Below are positions 34,809-43,425 of a stretch of DNA of 64,000 bases, in pieces. The first letter of the stretch is position 1. Each line of letters begins with the position of its first letter. The notes beneath the pieces were generated by a model. That model was not told the origin of the DNA and did not search any database. It worked only from the letters and a program-made list of their open reading frames with translations. Origin of the DNA: Neoroseomonas eburnea. GTDB lineage: Bacteria > Pseudomonadota > Alphaproteobacteria > Acetobacterales > Acetobacteraceae. The position numbers were made by a program, and so were the translations under genes. The DNA lies in NCBI RefSeq assembly GCF_018129005.1, contig NZ_JAAEDL010000002.1, forward strand, positions 260,019-324,018. Reading direction: 5' to 3'.

Positions 34809-35927
34809 TCAGGCGGCCGAAGCCGCCGGCGCCGCGCCGCGCTTCTCCTTCGCGTTCCGCAGCAGCGCGAGCCCGCGGTACACGCCGTGCACCATCTTCG
34901 AGTACGGCATCACCACGAAGAAGGCGAAGACCAGCCCGAGGTGGATGGCCAGCATCACCCCCATCGCCCCGGTGTGGCGCACGGCCAGCAGCAGCAGCCC
35001 CGTCGCGGCGATGAGGAACAGCAGCGCCAGCATGGCGAACTCCCCGCCTGCCAGCTTCCTCGCGACGGGCACGGGATCGGTGATGATCTTCACATGGGCG
35101 AGGCCGGCGGCCCCGATCATCATCAGCACACCGCCCCAGGTGCCGAACTGGACCGGCAGCGAGAAGAAGGCATGCGGCGACTTCCAGCCGAAGACGTAGT
35201 GGTAGATCGTGCCCGTGCAGGTGGCGGCGAAGCAGAGCATGAAGCCGCCGAACAGCGCCTGGTGCAGCCACCGGCGGCGCATCGAGAAGCCTTCGTCGAG
35301 GTCGTTGCAGCCATGCCCGCCGCCGCCGAGGTTGCGCATGGTGACGATGTCCACCGCGGCCTCCGCGGTCGGCGCGGGGGCGAAGGCGCCGGCCGGGCTG
35401 CCCGTCGCGCGCCAATAGCTCCTCGCGCCCATCGCCATGGCGAAAAGCGCATAGCCGAAGGTCAGCACGCCGAGCGAGATCATCAGCCAGTGCGGAATGA
35501 CGCGGAAGAAGGCGCCGGCGCCGCGCTGCGCGGACCACAGCACCGCCGGATCCTGCAGCGCCACCGTCAGGACCAGCACCAGCGCGACGCCGAGCGCCGC
35601 GAGCAGCGAGACGACCGTGCCATTGCGCGCGAACAGCGCGCCCATCGGCGCCGGCCAGGCATGCTGCGCGTAGGTCTCGTTGCGCAGCTCGGCGAAGGTG
35701 ACGGGGATATTGATGCCGAAGGGATGCGGCGGCGCGTACTGGCAGGCGTGGTAACAGCCCTTGCAGCCGTGGCAGAGATTGGCGAGGTGCGTGAGGTCGC
35801 CTTCGGTGAAGGCGCGGCGCATCGTCATCGCCGGGAAGACGGCGCAATAGCCTTCGCAGTAGCGGCAGGCGTTGCAGATCTCCATCTGCCGCCGGGCTTC
35901 GGCGACGGTCTCGCTTTCGGTCGCCAT
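34809..35927 (-). CDS. tcuB: Tricarballylate utilisation protein TcuB (CobZ-like)
   Basis: Membrane-bound iron-sulfur protein of 372 aa that reoxidises the TcuA flavin and passes electrons to the quinone pool. Two cysteine clusters lie at the N-terminus (CNACRYCEGYC near residue 18 and CHGCKGCYHAC near residue 52). They match [4Fe-4S] ligands. About six membrane helices follow, with histidines (GTIYHYVFG) that could bind haem as in CobZ. It lies 4 nt behind tcuA. No transporter tcuC is adjacent. Confidence 0.9.
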   Translation of the reverse strand: MATESETVAEARRQMEICNACRYCEGYCAVFPAMTMRRAFTEGDLTHLANLCHGCKGCYHACQYAPPHPFGINIPVTFAELRNETYAQHAWPAPMGALFARNGTVVSLLAALGVALVLVLTVALQDPAVLWSAQRGAGAFFRVIPHWLMISLGVLTFGYALFAMAMGARSYWRATGSPAGAFAPAPTAEAAVDIVTMRNLGGGGHGCNDLDEGFSMRRRWLHQALFGGFMLCFAATCTGTIYHYVFGWKSPHAFFSLPVQFGTWGGVLMMIGAAGLAHVKIITDPVPVARKLAGGEFAMLALLFLIAATGLLLLAVRHTGAMGVMLAIHLGLVFAFFVVMPYSKMVHGVYRGLALLRNAKEKRGAAPAASAA

Positions 35928-35931
35928 CTTC

Positions 35932-37329
35932 TCAGTTCCTCACCAGCTTGGCGGCTTCCTCGCCGGCGATGCGGCCGAAGACCGTGCCGATCGCCATGCC
36001 GAACCCCGCCAGGTATCCCTGGCCGAGGATGTTGCCGGACATGATCTCCCCGCTCGCGAACATGTTCGCCGAGGGCGAGCCGTCGGCCATCATCACGCGG
36101 GCACGCTCGTTCACCTTCACGGAGAGGAAGGTGAAGGTGATGCCCGGGCGCAGGGGGTGGCAGTAGTAGGGCGGCGTGTCGATCCGCCGGGCCCAGTGGG
36201 ATTTCGGCGGCGCCAGCCCCTCGGTGCGGCAGTCGTCGAGGGTCTGCGCGCTGAAGGTGCCGGGCTGCACCGCGGCGTTGTAGTCGGCGACGACCTTTTC
36301 CAGCTTCACCGCATCAAGACCGATCTGAGCCGCGAGTTCCGCGATGCTGTCCGCGCGGTAGGGCGCGAAGACCGGCGGCAGGTAGTCGAGCTGCGCCTGG
36401 CTGTCGTTGATGGCGAAGGCGACCTGCCCCGGCTGCTGCGCGATCAGCCGGCCCCAGATGGCGTAGCGCTTCGGCCAGACATCCTCGCCCTCGTCGTAGA
36501 AGCGTTCGACGTCGCGGTTCACGACGACGGAGAAGGGCACGCAGTCAAGCCGCATGGCGAGGCCGCCATCCTCCATCGGCGCGCGGGCGTCGTTGGCGAC
36601 GGCGTGGAACTGCGTCGGGTCGCCCACCTCCTGCACGCCCTGCCCCAGCAGGTCCTTCAGGATGCGCCCCTGGGCATAGGGCGTGCCGCGGATCTGGAAA
36701 TTGTCGGCGGCATCGCCCCAGTACTTGCGCAGCCATTCGCGATTGGCCTGGAAGCCGCCGGCCGAGGCGACGAAGGCCTTGAACCTGATCTTCGCCGGGA
36801 AGCCGCGGTGGGAGACGACGGCCTCGGTCGCGAAGCCGTCCTTCATCTCGATGTGCTGCACCTCGGTGTCGTAGAGGATGACGATTCCGAGGGCTTCCGC
36901 CGTGCGGTACAGCGCATTCACCAGCGCCTTGCCGCCACCGAGGAAGAAGGCGTTGGTGCGGGACAGCGAGAGCGTCCCCGACAGGGATGGCTGGAACACC
37001 ACCCCGCAAGATTCGAGGAAGCCCGGCGCATGCTCGCTGGCGCGGATGCACATGCGCGCCAGCGCTTCGTTGGTCTTGCCGGCGGTGACGCGCTTCAGGT
37101 CGTCCCAGTATTCCTCCTCAAGATAGGAGTCGGTCAGTACGCCGGTCGGGCCATGGTGCAGGGCGCGCACGTTGCGCGTATGGCGTGAATTTCCGCCGCG
37201 CATCGCCTTGGGCGCGTGCTCGGCCAGCAGCACCGTCGCCCCCGCCCGGCGCGCGGTGATTGCGGCGCAGAGCGCGGCATTGCCGCCGCCGGCGACGAGG
37301 ACGTCGAAGGTCTCTGTCAGGTCCACCAC
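35932..37329 (-). CDS. tcuA: FAD-dependent tricarballylate dehydrogenase TcuA
   Basis: Flavoprotein of the succinate dehydrogenase/fumarate reductase family, 465 aa, oxidising tricarballylate to cis-aconitate. Features are the N-terminal dinucleotide fold FDVLVAGGGNAALCAAITA, RGGNSRHTRN, the substrate-domain stretch RIDTPPYYCHPLRPGITFTF and the C-terminal FAD contact FASGEIMSGNILGQGYLAG. It is first in the tcuAB operon and divergent from a metzincin-like gene. Two short palindromes lie in the shared upstream region; the GntR gene 850 bp away is a plausible regulator, unlike the LysR-type TcuR of Salmonella. Confidence 0.92.
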   Translation of the reverse strand: MVDLTETFDVLVAGGGNAALCAAITARRAGATVLLAEHAPKAMRGGNSRHTRNVRALHHGPTGVLTDSYLEEEYWDDLKRVTAGKTNEALARMCIRASEHAPGFLESCGVVFQPSLSGTLSLSRTNAFFLGGGKALVNALYRTAEALGIVILYDTEVQHIEMKDGFATEAVVSHRGFPAKIRFKAFVASAGGFQANREWLRKYWGDAADNFQIRGTPYAQGRILKDLLGQGVQEVGDPTQFHAVANDARAPMEDGGLAMRLDCVPFSVVVNRDVERFYDEGEDVWPKRYAIWGRLIAQQPGQVAFAINDSQAQLDYLPPVFAPYRADSIAELAAQIGLDAVKLEKVVADYNAAVQPGTFSAQTLDDCRTEGLAPPKSHWARRIDTPPYYCHPLRPGITFTFLSVKVNERARVMMADGSPSANMFASGEIMSGNILGQGYLAGFGMAIGTVFGRIAGEEAAKLVRN

Positions 37330-37368
37330 GAGGCAGCCCCCTTACGGCGAATGCGGTTATGTATCCAG

Positions 37369-37382
37369 ATGAATCCATTCAT
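37369..37382. promoter_or_regulatory. Palindrome before tcuA
   Basis: ATGAAT and ATTCAT separated by CC, about 40 nt upstream of the tcuA start. It lies in a distinctly AT-richer patch and followed by ATACG. A related dyad lies at 37468. Candidate regulator site for tcuAB. Confidence 0.45.
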
Positions 37383-37467
37383 ATACGACCGGCTACGGAT
37401 GGCAAGCCGCGCGGCCGAAAGCCAAGCCTGGCCTGCGGAAGGGTGATCCCTGCGGAAAATTTCGTTT

Positions 37468-37479
37468 CGTATTCATACG
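37468..37479. promoter_or_regulatory. Second palindrome in the tcuA / metzincin intergenic region
   Basis: CGTAT and ATACG around TC. It shares the core ATTCATA-ACG with the site at 37369, which supports one regulator binding both. It is about 50 nt upstream of the metzincin-like gene. Confidence 0.4.
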
Positions 37480-37530
37480 TAATTGGTGACACTCGGCGCG
37501 CCACGACATCCGTGTTTCGGGGAGAGGCGC

Positions 37531-38130
37531 ATGGGCGTCCTTAAAGTCACGCTGTTCCACGTCAGCCCGGTAGCCGGCTGGGCGAGCGGCGTCTTCCACA
37601 AGCAGATCGCGAAGGGAAACGCCTTCCTGCGAACGCGCGGGCTCCAGTTCGACCCCTATCCGAAGGTCGGCAGCATGGAACTGGAATGGAGCGCACCGCT
37701 GTCGGAGAACGGGCGCATCGGGGAGGGCCTCGCCCAGCGGCTCGCGCTGCGCGCCCTGGCGCATGCGCGCTATGCCAGCCTCGACAATCGCCTGCCGGTG
37801 ATCCTGTGCCAGATCGGCGGCGGCGGCGGCGAGGCGCCGGGCTCGATCCACCAGAAGCTCGACTGGCTGCCCTGGGTCATCATGGACGCCTTCACCCTGA
37901 ACGAGGACGGGCTGACGCTGACCCATGAGGCGGGCCACTGCGCCGGCCTGAAGCACCCGGGGGACGAGCCATTCGGCGAACCGCGCCTCATGCAGAACGG
38001 CCAGGCGGTGACGGACAACCTGATGGCCTACGGGACCTTCGATATCGAGGCGCAGAAACACGGTCCGCGAACTATGGTGGAGGACTGGCAGATCGATGCC
38101 CTCCGGAGCGCCTACTTCCATTCTTCCTGA
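37531..38130 (+). CDS. Metzincin-like zinc metalloprotease
   Basis: Uncharacterised 199-aa protein with the full metzincin zinc motif HEAGHCAGLKH (residues about 132-142). It is followed some 25 residues later by a methionine turn, DNLMAYG. The order and spacing fit a small metzincin such as M10/M12-like or archaemetzincin-type proteases. No signal peptide is visible with the chosen ATG (37531, GGGAGAGG upstream), so it may be cytoplasmic or exported by another route. The N-terminal half (VTLFHVSPVAGWASGVFHKQ) has no domain I recognise. It lies between tcuA (divergent) and a GntR gene (57 nt downstream). Confidence 0.7.
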   Translation: MGVLKVTLFHVSPVAGWASGVFHKQIAKGNAFLRTRGLQFDPYPKVGSMELEWSAPLSENGRIGEGLAQRLALRALAHARYASLDNRLPVILCQIGGGGGEAPGSIHQKLDWLPWVIMDAFTLNEDGLTLTHEAGHCAGLKHPGDEPFGEPRLMQNGQAVTDNLMAYGTFDIEAQKHGPRTMVEDWQIDALRSAYFHSS

Positions 38131-38187
38131 AGCAGCGTCACAGGGCTTTCCTTCCGCGCTCCACGCGCCATCGGCTATAGGTCCGCC

Positions 38188-38880
38188 ATGGATGGTGCTC
38201 CGATCTCCTCGCGCGACCTCGGGCAGGAAGCCTATGCCCGGATCCGGGCCGCGATCCGGGCCGGCGCACTCGCGCCCGGCGAGCGGCTGACCGAAACCGA
38301 CCTCGCCACGCGCTTCGGCGTCTCCCGCACGCCGGTCCGCCAGGCGATCGCACGGCTGGAAGCGGAGGGGCTGCTGACCCACGAGGCCCGACGGGGCCTC
38401 GCGGTCACGCGGCCGGATCACCAGCAGGTGGTCGAGCTCTATGTCATGCGCGAGGTGCTGGAAGGCGCCGCCGCGCGGCTCGCCGCCCAGCATGCGAGCG
38501 AGACCGAGATCTCCGCCATGGTCGAGCTCGTGGAGCGCGAACCGGAAGCCTTCGGGGACGCCGCCGCGCTCGCCGCGGTGAACCAGCGCCTGCACGGGCT
38601 GCTCTACCTCGCCGCACACAACCGGTACCTGCTCAGGAGCCTCGAACAGCTTGCCGCCACCATGTCCCTGCTGCCGACGCTGCTGACGCACGGCGGACGC
38701 GCGGAGCAGGCACATGCGGAACACCGCGCCGTCATCGAGGCCATCGTGAAGCGCGATGGGGAGGCGGCGGAGGCGGCGGCGCGGCACCACGCCCGCACGG
38801 CACAGAAGCACCGGCTCGCCTGGATGGTCGGGACGCTGGGCGTGCCGCTCGCGGCACCCGGGGCTGCACCGGCGGATTGA
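38188..38880 (+). CDS. GntR-family regulator, FadR/FCD subfamily
   Basis: Repressor-type regulator, 230 aa. The winged HTH covers residues 12-75: EAYARIRAAIRAGALAPGE, LTETDLATRFGVSRTPVRQA and IARLEAEGLL. The C-terminal FCD domain is all-helical with metal/ligand histidines (NQRLHGLLYLAAHN, HAEHRAVIEAI). FCD regulators sense carboxylic acids, and the closest operon of that type is tcuAB. It is separated from it by the metzincin-like gene on its own strand. A regulatory link to tcuAB is inferred. Confidence 0.9.
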   Translation: MDGAPISSRDLGQEAYARIRAAIRAGALAPGERLTETDLATRFGVSRTPVRQAIARLEAEGLLTHEARRGLAVTRPDHQQVVELYVMREVLEGAAARLAAQHASETEISAMVELVEREPEAFGDAAALAAVNQRLHGLLYLAAHNRYLLRSLEQLAATMSLLPTLLTHGGRAEQAHAEHRAVIEAIVKRDGEAAEAAARHHARTAQKHRLAWMVGTLGVPLAAPGAAPAD

Positions 38881-38906
38881 CGCCTCGCCGGGCGCACTGG
38901 TGGCAC

Positions 38907-38964
38907 TTTGAGAGGGGCGCTGCCCCTCTCAAACTCTCCCCGCCAAAGGCCAAAAGGCCTTGGG
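38907..38964. repeat. AB composite hairpin repeat (inverted copy)
   Basis: Module B is a perfect 12-bp stem TTTGAGAGGGGC / GCCCCTCTCAAA with loop GCT (38907-38933). Module A is CCAAAGGCC, AAAA, GGCCTTGGG with a mismatch (38943-38964). It lies between the convergent GntR and M20 genes. Confidence 0.75.
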
Positions 38965-39019
38965 AAACCAATCCTCAAGGTATCGCGGGTGCAGGGACCG
39001 TGTCCGTTGCCGGGGGAGC

Positions 39020-39042
39020 TTGAGGGGGCGCCGCCCCCTCAA
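39020..39042. repeat. Lone B-module hairpin
   Basis: TTGAGGGGGC / GCCCCCTCAA with loop GCC, 27 nt behind the stop of the M20 amidohydrolase (minus strand). Confidence 0.65.
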
Positions 39043-39068
39043 TCCCGGCCTGCCTTGTTCCGTGCGCC

Positions 39069-40259
39069 CTACCCGAGTTCCTGCCGCACCAGCCCGACCC
39101 AGAACGCCACCCCGCATGGCAGCGCCGCATCGTTGAAGTCGTAGAGCGGCGTGTGAAGCGCATGGACGTTGCCGTCCGGCGCGCTGCCATTGCCGATGAA
39201 GATGAGGCCCCCCGGCTTCGCCTCCAGCATGAAGGCGAAATCCTCCCCGCCGGTCACGGGCGGCACGGCGGCATCGACCCCGGCCGTGCCGGCCAGGGCG
39301 GTCGCCGCGGCGACCATGGCCTCCGTCTCCCGCTCATGGTTGATCAGCGGGACGGTGCCCCAGAACAGCGTCGTCTCCGCCTTTGCCCCCTGCGTCGCGG
39401 CGGCGAGGTCCGCGAGTTCGCGGATGCGCCGCTCCAGCAGATCCTGCATGGGCCGGGTGAAGGCGCGCATCGTGCCGCCGATCAGCAGTTCGGAGGGCAT
39501 CACGTTCAGCGCCTCCCGCGTGCCGGCGGCGATGTGGCCGACGCTGATCACGACGCTTTCCAGCGCCGGCACGTCGCGGCTGACGATGCCCTGCAGCGCC
39601 TGCACGAAGATCGCCTGCACCAGGGCAAGGTCGTTCGCGAGATGCGGCGAATTCCCGCCATGCCCGCCCGAACCGCGGAAGGTCACGATCCAGCGGCCGG
39701 AGGCAGCCATCAGCGGGCCCTTGCGCAGGCTGAACCGGCCGATCGGGATCCCCGGCATGTTGTGCATGCCGTAGACCGCATCGCAGGGGAAACGCTCGAA
39801 CAGCCCGTCGTCGAGCATCGCCTTCGCGCCGCCGCGGCCTTCCTCGGCCGGCTGGAAGATGAAGTGCACCGTGCCGGCGAAGTCGGGGTCCTCCGCCAGC
39901 ACGCGGGCGGCGCCGAGCAGCATGGTCGTGTGCCCGTCATGGCCGCAGGCATGCATGCGGCCCGGCACGGTGGAGGCATGGGGCAGGCCCGTGCGCTCGG
40001 TCATCGCCAGCGCGTCCATGTCGGCGCGCAGGCCGATGGCGCCCTGCCCCGGCCGCTTGCCCTTGAGCGTGCCGACCACGCCGAACCGGCCGACGCCTTC
40101 CGTGGTCTCGATCCCGAGGGCCCGCAGTTCGTGCGCGACGAGGGCGGCGGTGCGTTCCTCCTCCATGCCCAGTTCGGGGTGGGCGTGGATGTCGCGCCGC
40201 AGCGCGGTGAGCTCGGGGAGGTGGCGTTCGATGCGGGCTAGCGTGCCGGCGGTGTCCAT
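39069..40259 (-). CDS. M20-family amidohydrolase (hippurate hydrolase type)
   Basis: Zinc or manganese amidohydrolase of the IAA-amino acid/hippurate hydrolase group, 396 aa. Metal ligands are visible in GRMHACGHDGHTTMLLGAARV, here split, in FQPAEEGRGGAKAM and at the late VTGGEDFAFML. The N-terminal RRDIHAHPELGMEEERTA is the usual entry motif. The ATG at 40259 has GGAG 5 nt upstream. It is last in a minus-strand group with a NIPSNAP protein and a peptide-type receptor; the receptor may import the N-acyl substrate. Confidence 0.92.
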   Translation of the reverse strand: MDTAGTLARIERHLPELTALRRDIHAHPELGMEEERTAALVAHELRALGIETTEGVGRFGVVGTLKGKRPGQGAIGLRADMDALAMTERTGLPHASTVPGRMHACGHDGHTTMLLGAARVLAEDPDFAGTVHFIFQPAEEGRGGAKAMLDDGLFERFPCDAVYGMHNMPGIPIGRFSLRKGPLMAASGRWIVTFRGSGGHGGNSPHLANDLALVQAIFVQALQGIVSRDVPALESVVISVGHIAAGTREALNVMPSELLIGGTMRAFTRPMQDLLERRIRELADLAAATQGAKAETTLFWGTVPLINHERETEAMVAAATALAGTAGVDAAVPPVTGGEDFAFMLEAKPGGLIFIGNGSAPDGNVHALHTPLYDFNDAALPCGVAFWVGLVRQELG

Positions 40260-40293
40260 GTCGTCTCCGTTCGCATGCTTGGCTGCGGCCTGC

Positions 40294-40620
40294 CTACTTC
40301 ACCGCCGAGAAGGCGGTCGGCTGCAGGATGGCGTTGGTGATGTTCGCGACGATCGCGCCGTCCTTCTCGGTCTCGGCGCGCTTCGCGATCCATTCCGGGT
40401 CGCTCTGGAAGGCGGCCCATTTCGCCTCGCGTTCCGCCAGCGAGGACCATTCGAGCAGGTAGTACAGATCCTGGTTGGAGTCCCCGATCACCGTCGTCCA
40501 GAAGCCTGCCTGGCGGATGCCGTGCTTCTCCCACAGCTTCAGGGTGATGGTGTCGAACCGCCTGAGCAGCGCCGGCAGGCGGCCGGGCACGCAGCGGTAG
40601 ATGCGGAGCTCATGGATCAT
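40294..40620 (-). CDS. NIPSNAP family protein
   Basis: Small ferredoxin-like (dimeric alpha/beta barrel) protein, 108 aa. It begins with the family signature IHELRIYRCVPGRLPALL. It continues with LWEKHGIRQAGFWTTVIGDS, LYYLLEWSSLAEREAKWAAF and the C-terminal LQPTAFS. Function is unknown; bacterial members often lie beside hydrolases and transport genes of carboxylate catabolism. It is 34 nt before the M20 amidohydrolase and 38 nt after the receptor gene, all on one strand, suggesting an operon. Confidence 0.88.
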   Translation of the reverse strand: MIHELRIYRCVPGRLPALLRRFDTITLKLWEKHGIRQAGFWTTVIGDSNQDLYYLLEWSSLAEREAKWAAFQSDPEWIAKRAETEKDGAIVANITNAILQPTAFSAVK

Positions 40621-40658
40621 GGCGGACGTCGTTCCTTCCCGTTGTCGTGGTCCAGGCC

Positions 40659-42242
40659 TCAGGCGCGGCGCACGCCCCAGAACAGCGCGGGGCCGCCCTT
40701 CACCACGCCGGTGATGGACCGGCGATAGGCCTGCGGCGGCATCACCAGGCCGAGCGGGACGAAGGGCACTTCCTGCCAGACGGTGCGCTGGATCTCGGCC
40801 GCGATGCGCTTCTCCGCGTCGAGGTCGGGGGCTTCGAACCACGCCTCGCGCAGTTCCTCGAGGCGCGGGATGGTCGGCCAGCCGGCCCAGGCGCCGGTGC
40901 CGTTGCCGCGGATGGGCTGGTGGCTGCCAGGCACCGACACATCGAGCCCTTCCCAGGTGGTGCAGAAGGCGCTCCAGCCGCCCTGGTCCACCGGGCCGCG
41001 ATTGGTGCGGCGCTGGATATGCGTGCCCCAGTCCATCGCCACGAGATCGACGTTGAAGCCGACGCGCCGCATCGTGTCGGCGGCGACCTCGGCGAGGTTC
41101 TGCAGCACCGGCAGGTCGGTGGCGGAGAGCATGACCACGCGTTCGTTGCGGTAGCCGGCATCGCGCAGCGCGCGCTGCGCCGCCTCGATGCTGCGCGGTC
41201 CGGAGAGCACCTCCAGCCCGGCATCGTTCGCGAGCGGCGTGCCCGGCGTGAAGACGCCCGCCGGCACGGCGGACAGCGAGGAATCCGTGCCGATCGCCGC
41301 ATCCATGAAGGCGCGCTGGTCGATCGCCGGCAGCAGGGCCCGCCGCACCGCCGGGTTGTCGAACGGGGGATGCAGGAAGTTGAAGCGCAGCACGCCGAGA
41401 TTGCCGGCGCTGTTGATGCGGTCCACCACGATGTCGCGGTGGCGCCGCAGCAGCGGCAGCAGGTCCGCGAGCGGCGTCTCCCACCAATCGGCCTCGTTGT
41501 TCTGCAGCGCTGCGGCGGCGGTCGCGGGGTCGGGCATGATCCGCCACTCGACGCGATCGAAATGCACCGGCTTGCCGCCGGCCAGGAAGTCCGAAGGTTC
41601 CTGCCGCGTCTCGTAGCGCTCGAAACGCTCGTAGACGGCGATGTCGCCGGGGCGGAACAGGTCCTGGCGGAAACGGAAGGGGCCGGAGCCGGTGTAGTCG
41701 CGGATCTGCTGGAAGGGATCGGTCTGCGCCACGCGCTCGGGCATGATGGCGCAGATGTTGGCAGACGGCTTGCCGAGCGCCCAGGCCAGGCCCGCCCAGG
41801 GCTTCTTCAGGCGGATCTCGAACTTCGAATCGTCGATCGCGCGCATGCCGTCGAGCAGCCCGCCCAGCCTCTGGCCGAGCACGTCCCGCTTCGACCAGCG
41901 CGCGATGGAGGCGATGCAGTCGCCGGCGCGCACCGGCTCGCCGTCGTGGAACCGCAGGCCGGGCCGCAGCGTGATGGTCCAGGTCAGGCCGTTGCCGGTG
42001 ATCTCGTGGCCCTGGGCCATCTGCGGCCGCGGGCGGAAATCGGCGCCGAGGCCATAGAGCGTGTCGTAGATCATCAGCCCGTGGTTGCGGACGACCACGG
42101 CCGTGCTCCAGACCGGGTCGATGTTGGACAGGTTGCTCTGCGGCATGAAGCGGAGCGTGCGCGCGGCAGCCTGGCCGAAGGCGATGTTCGGCGAGGCGAG
42201 GCCGGCGGCAGTGACGGCGAGGACGGCACGGCGCGTGGGCAT
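40659..42242 (-). CDS. ABC transporter substrate-binding protein, peptide/nickel type
   Basis: Third SBP_bac_5 receptor, 527 aa. Tat-like leader TRRAVLAVTAAGLA, cut near IAFGQAA. Family blocks: TLRFMPQSNLSNIDPVWST, WTITLRPGLRFHDGEPV, GSGPFRFRQ and the C-terminal VPFVPLGLVMPPQAYRR. It differs from the pair at 1-1079 and 6034-7662 and belongs to another branch. It is first of a three-gene minus-strand group with NIPSNAP and an amidohydrolase. No permease is present. It is divergent from the enoyl-CoA hydratase over 200 nt. Confidence 0.9.
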   Translation of the reverse strand: MPTRRAVLAVTAAGLASPNIAFGQAAARTLRFMPQSNLSNIDPVWSTAVVVRNHGLMIYDTLYGLGADFRPRPQMAQGHEITGNGLTWTITLRPGLRFHDGEPVRAGDCIASIARWSKRDVLGQRLGGLLDGMRAIDDSKFEIRLKKPWAGLAWALGKPSANICAIMPERVAQTDPFQQIRDYTGSGPFRFRQDLFRPGDIAVYERFERYETRQEPSDFLAGGKPVHFDRVEWRIMPDPATAAAALQNNEADWWETPLADLLPLLRRHRDIVVDRINSAGNLGVLRFNFLHPPFDNPAVRRALLPAIDQRAFMDAAIGTDSSLSAVPAGVFTPGTPLANDAGLEVLSGPRSIEAAQRALRDAGYRNERVVMLSATDLPVLQNLAEVAADTMRRVGFNVDLVAMDWGTHIQRRTNRGPVDQGGWSAFCTTWEGLDVSVPGSHQPIRGNGTGAWAGWPTIPRLEELREAWFEAPDLDAEKRIAAEIQRTVWQEVPFVPLGLVMPPQAYRRSITGVVKGGPALFWGVRRA

Positions 42243-42442
42243 GTCGGTGTCCCTGGGTGACGGCGGGGGTCGCGGAGCGGCCCGCGGGCAAGCATGGATC
42301 GTGCCTGCCGGGCGGTCCAGGCCGGCGGGCGCGCCATGCCGCCAGGACAAGGATGCCTCCCACCGCCCGGGCAGCGCGGGGCGCTGACACGGCGCCGCGT
42401 CCGTCGCAGTCTGCGCATCATCGAAGAACCGAGGAACCGACC

Positions 42443-43240
42443 ATGGACCTGCCGCAGTACGAGACCCTCGCGCTGGAGACGCCCGAGCCGCACATCCTGG
42501 TCGTGCGGCTGAACCGGCCCCACGTCTCGAATGCGCTCAACACGCAGATGGGGCGGGACCTGCATGCCGAATGGTCGCGCCTGATCGCCGAGCCCGGCGA
42601 CATCCGCTGCGTCGTCTTCGCCGCGGCGGGCGAGAAGGCCTTCTGCGGCGGCGGCGACCTCAAGGAGCGCAATGGCATGACCGACGCGCAGTGGCGCCAC
42701 CAGCACGAGATCTTCGAACGCGCCTTCTGGACGCAGATGGATTGCCCGATCCCGATCATCGCCGCGGTGTCGGGCCACGCCTATGCCGGCGGGCTCGAGA
42801 TGGTGCTGGCCTCGGACTTCGCCTATGGCGTGGACACGGCGCGCTTCGCGCTGACGGAAGTGACGATCGGCATCATGCCGGGTGCCGGCGGTACGCAGAA
42901 CCTGCCGCGCGTGGTGGGGGAACGCCGCGCGAAGGAGATCATCCTCACCGGCCGCCCCTTCACCGCCGCGCAGGCGCTGGAATGGGGCATCCTCAACCGC
43001 ATGTGCCCGGCCGAGGAACTGATGCCGGCGGTGCTGGACACGGCGCGCACCATCGCGGGAAATGCGCCGCTGTCGGTGCGCCAGGCGAAGAAGTCGATGC
43101 ATTTCGGCCTGCAGATGGATATCCGCACGGCGCTGCGCTTCGAGATCGAGGCCTACAACCAGCTCGTCAACACCGAGGACCGCATCGAAGGCATCCGCTC
43201 CTTCAACGAGAAGCGGAAGCCGGTGTTCAAGGGGCGCTGA
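42443..43240 (+). CDS. Enoyl-CoA hydratase/isomerase family protein
   Basis: Crotonase-fold enzyme, 265 aa. The oxyanion-hole segments are VFAAAGEKAFCGGGDLKER and SGHAYAGGLEMVLASDFA; the second-turn catalytic Glu positions are in ALTEVTIGIMPGAGGTQNLP. That block fits true hydratases (E-x20-E arrangement), so it probably hydrates 2-enoyl-CoA. The ATG at 42443 has GAGGAA upstream. It stands alone, divergent from the receptor operon. Confidence 0.9.
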   Translation: MDLPQYETLALETPEPHILVVRLNRPHVSNALNTQMGRDLHAEWSRLIAEPGDIRCVVFAAAGEKAFCGGGDLKERNGMTDAQWRHQHEIFERAFWTQMDCPIPIIAAVSGHAYAGGLEMVLASDFAYGVDTARFALTEVTIGIMPGAGGTQNLPRVVGERRAKEIILTGRPFTAAQALEWGILNRMCPAEELMPAVLDTARTIAGNAPLSVRQAKKSMHFGLQMDIRTALRFEIEAYNQLVNTEDRIEGIRSFNEKRKPVFKGR

Positions 43241-43425
43241 CCGCCCCCGCCCTCAAGCCCTCCGCGCAAAGGTTCCAGCCTGGCGCGGAGGGCATTGCGC
43301 GCCGCTTCGCAGGGCGGCCACGCGGCGGAGGAAGACCGCGGATGGCGGGTGCGCGAACCGGCATCCGTCCCGTGCCCGGTCCCCGTCGGCTGCGACGCCG
43401 AGGACGGGCGCCGCCGGCGCGATCC

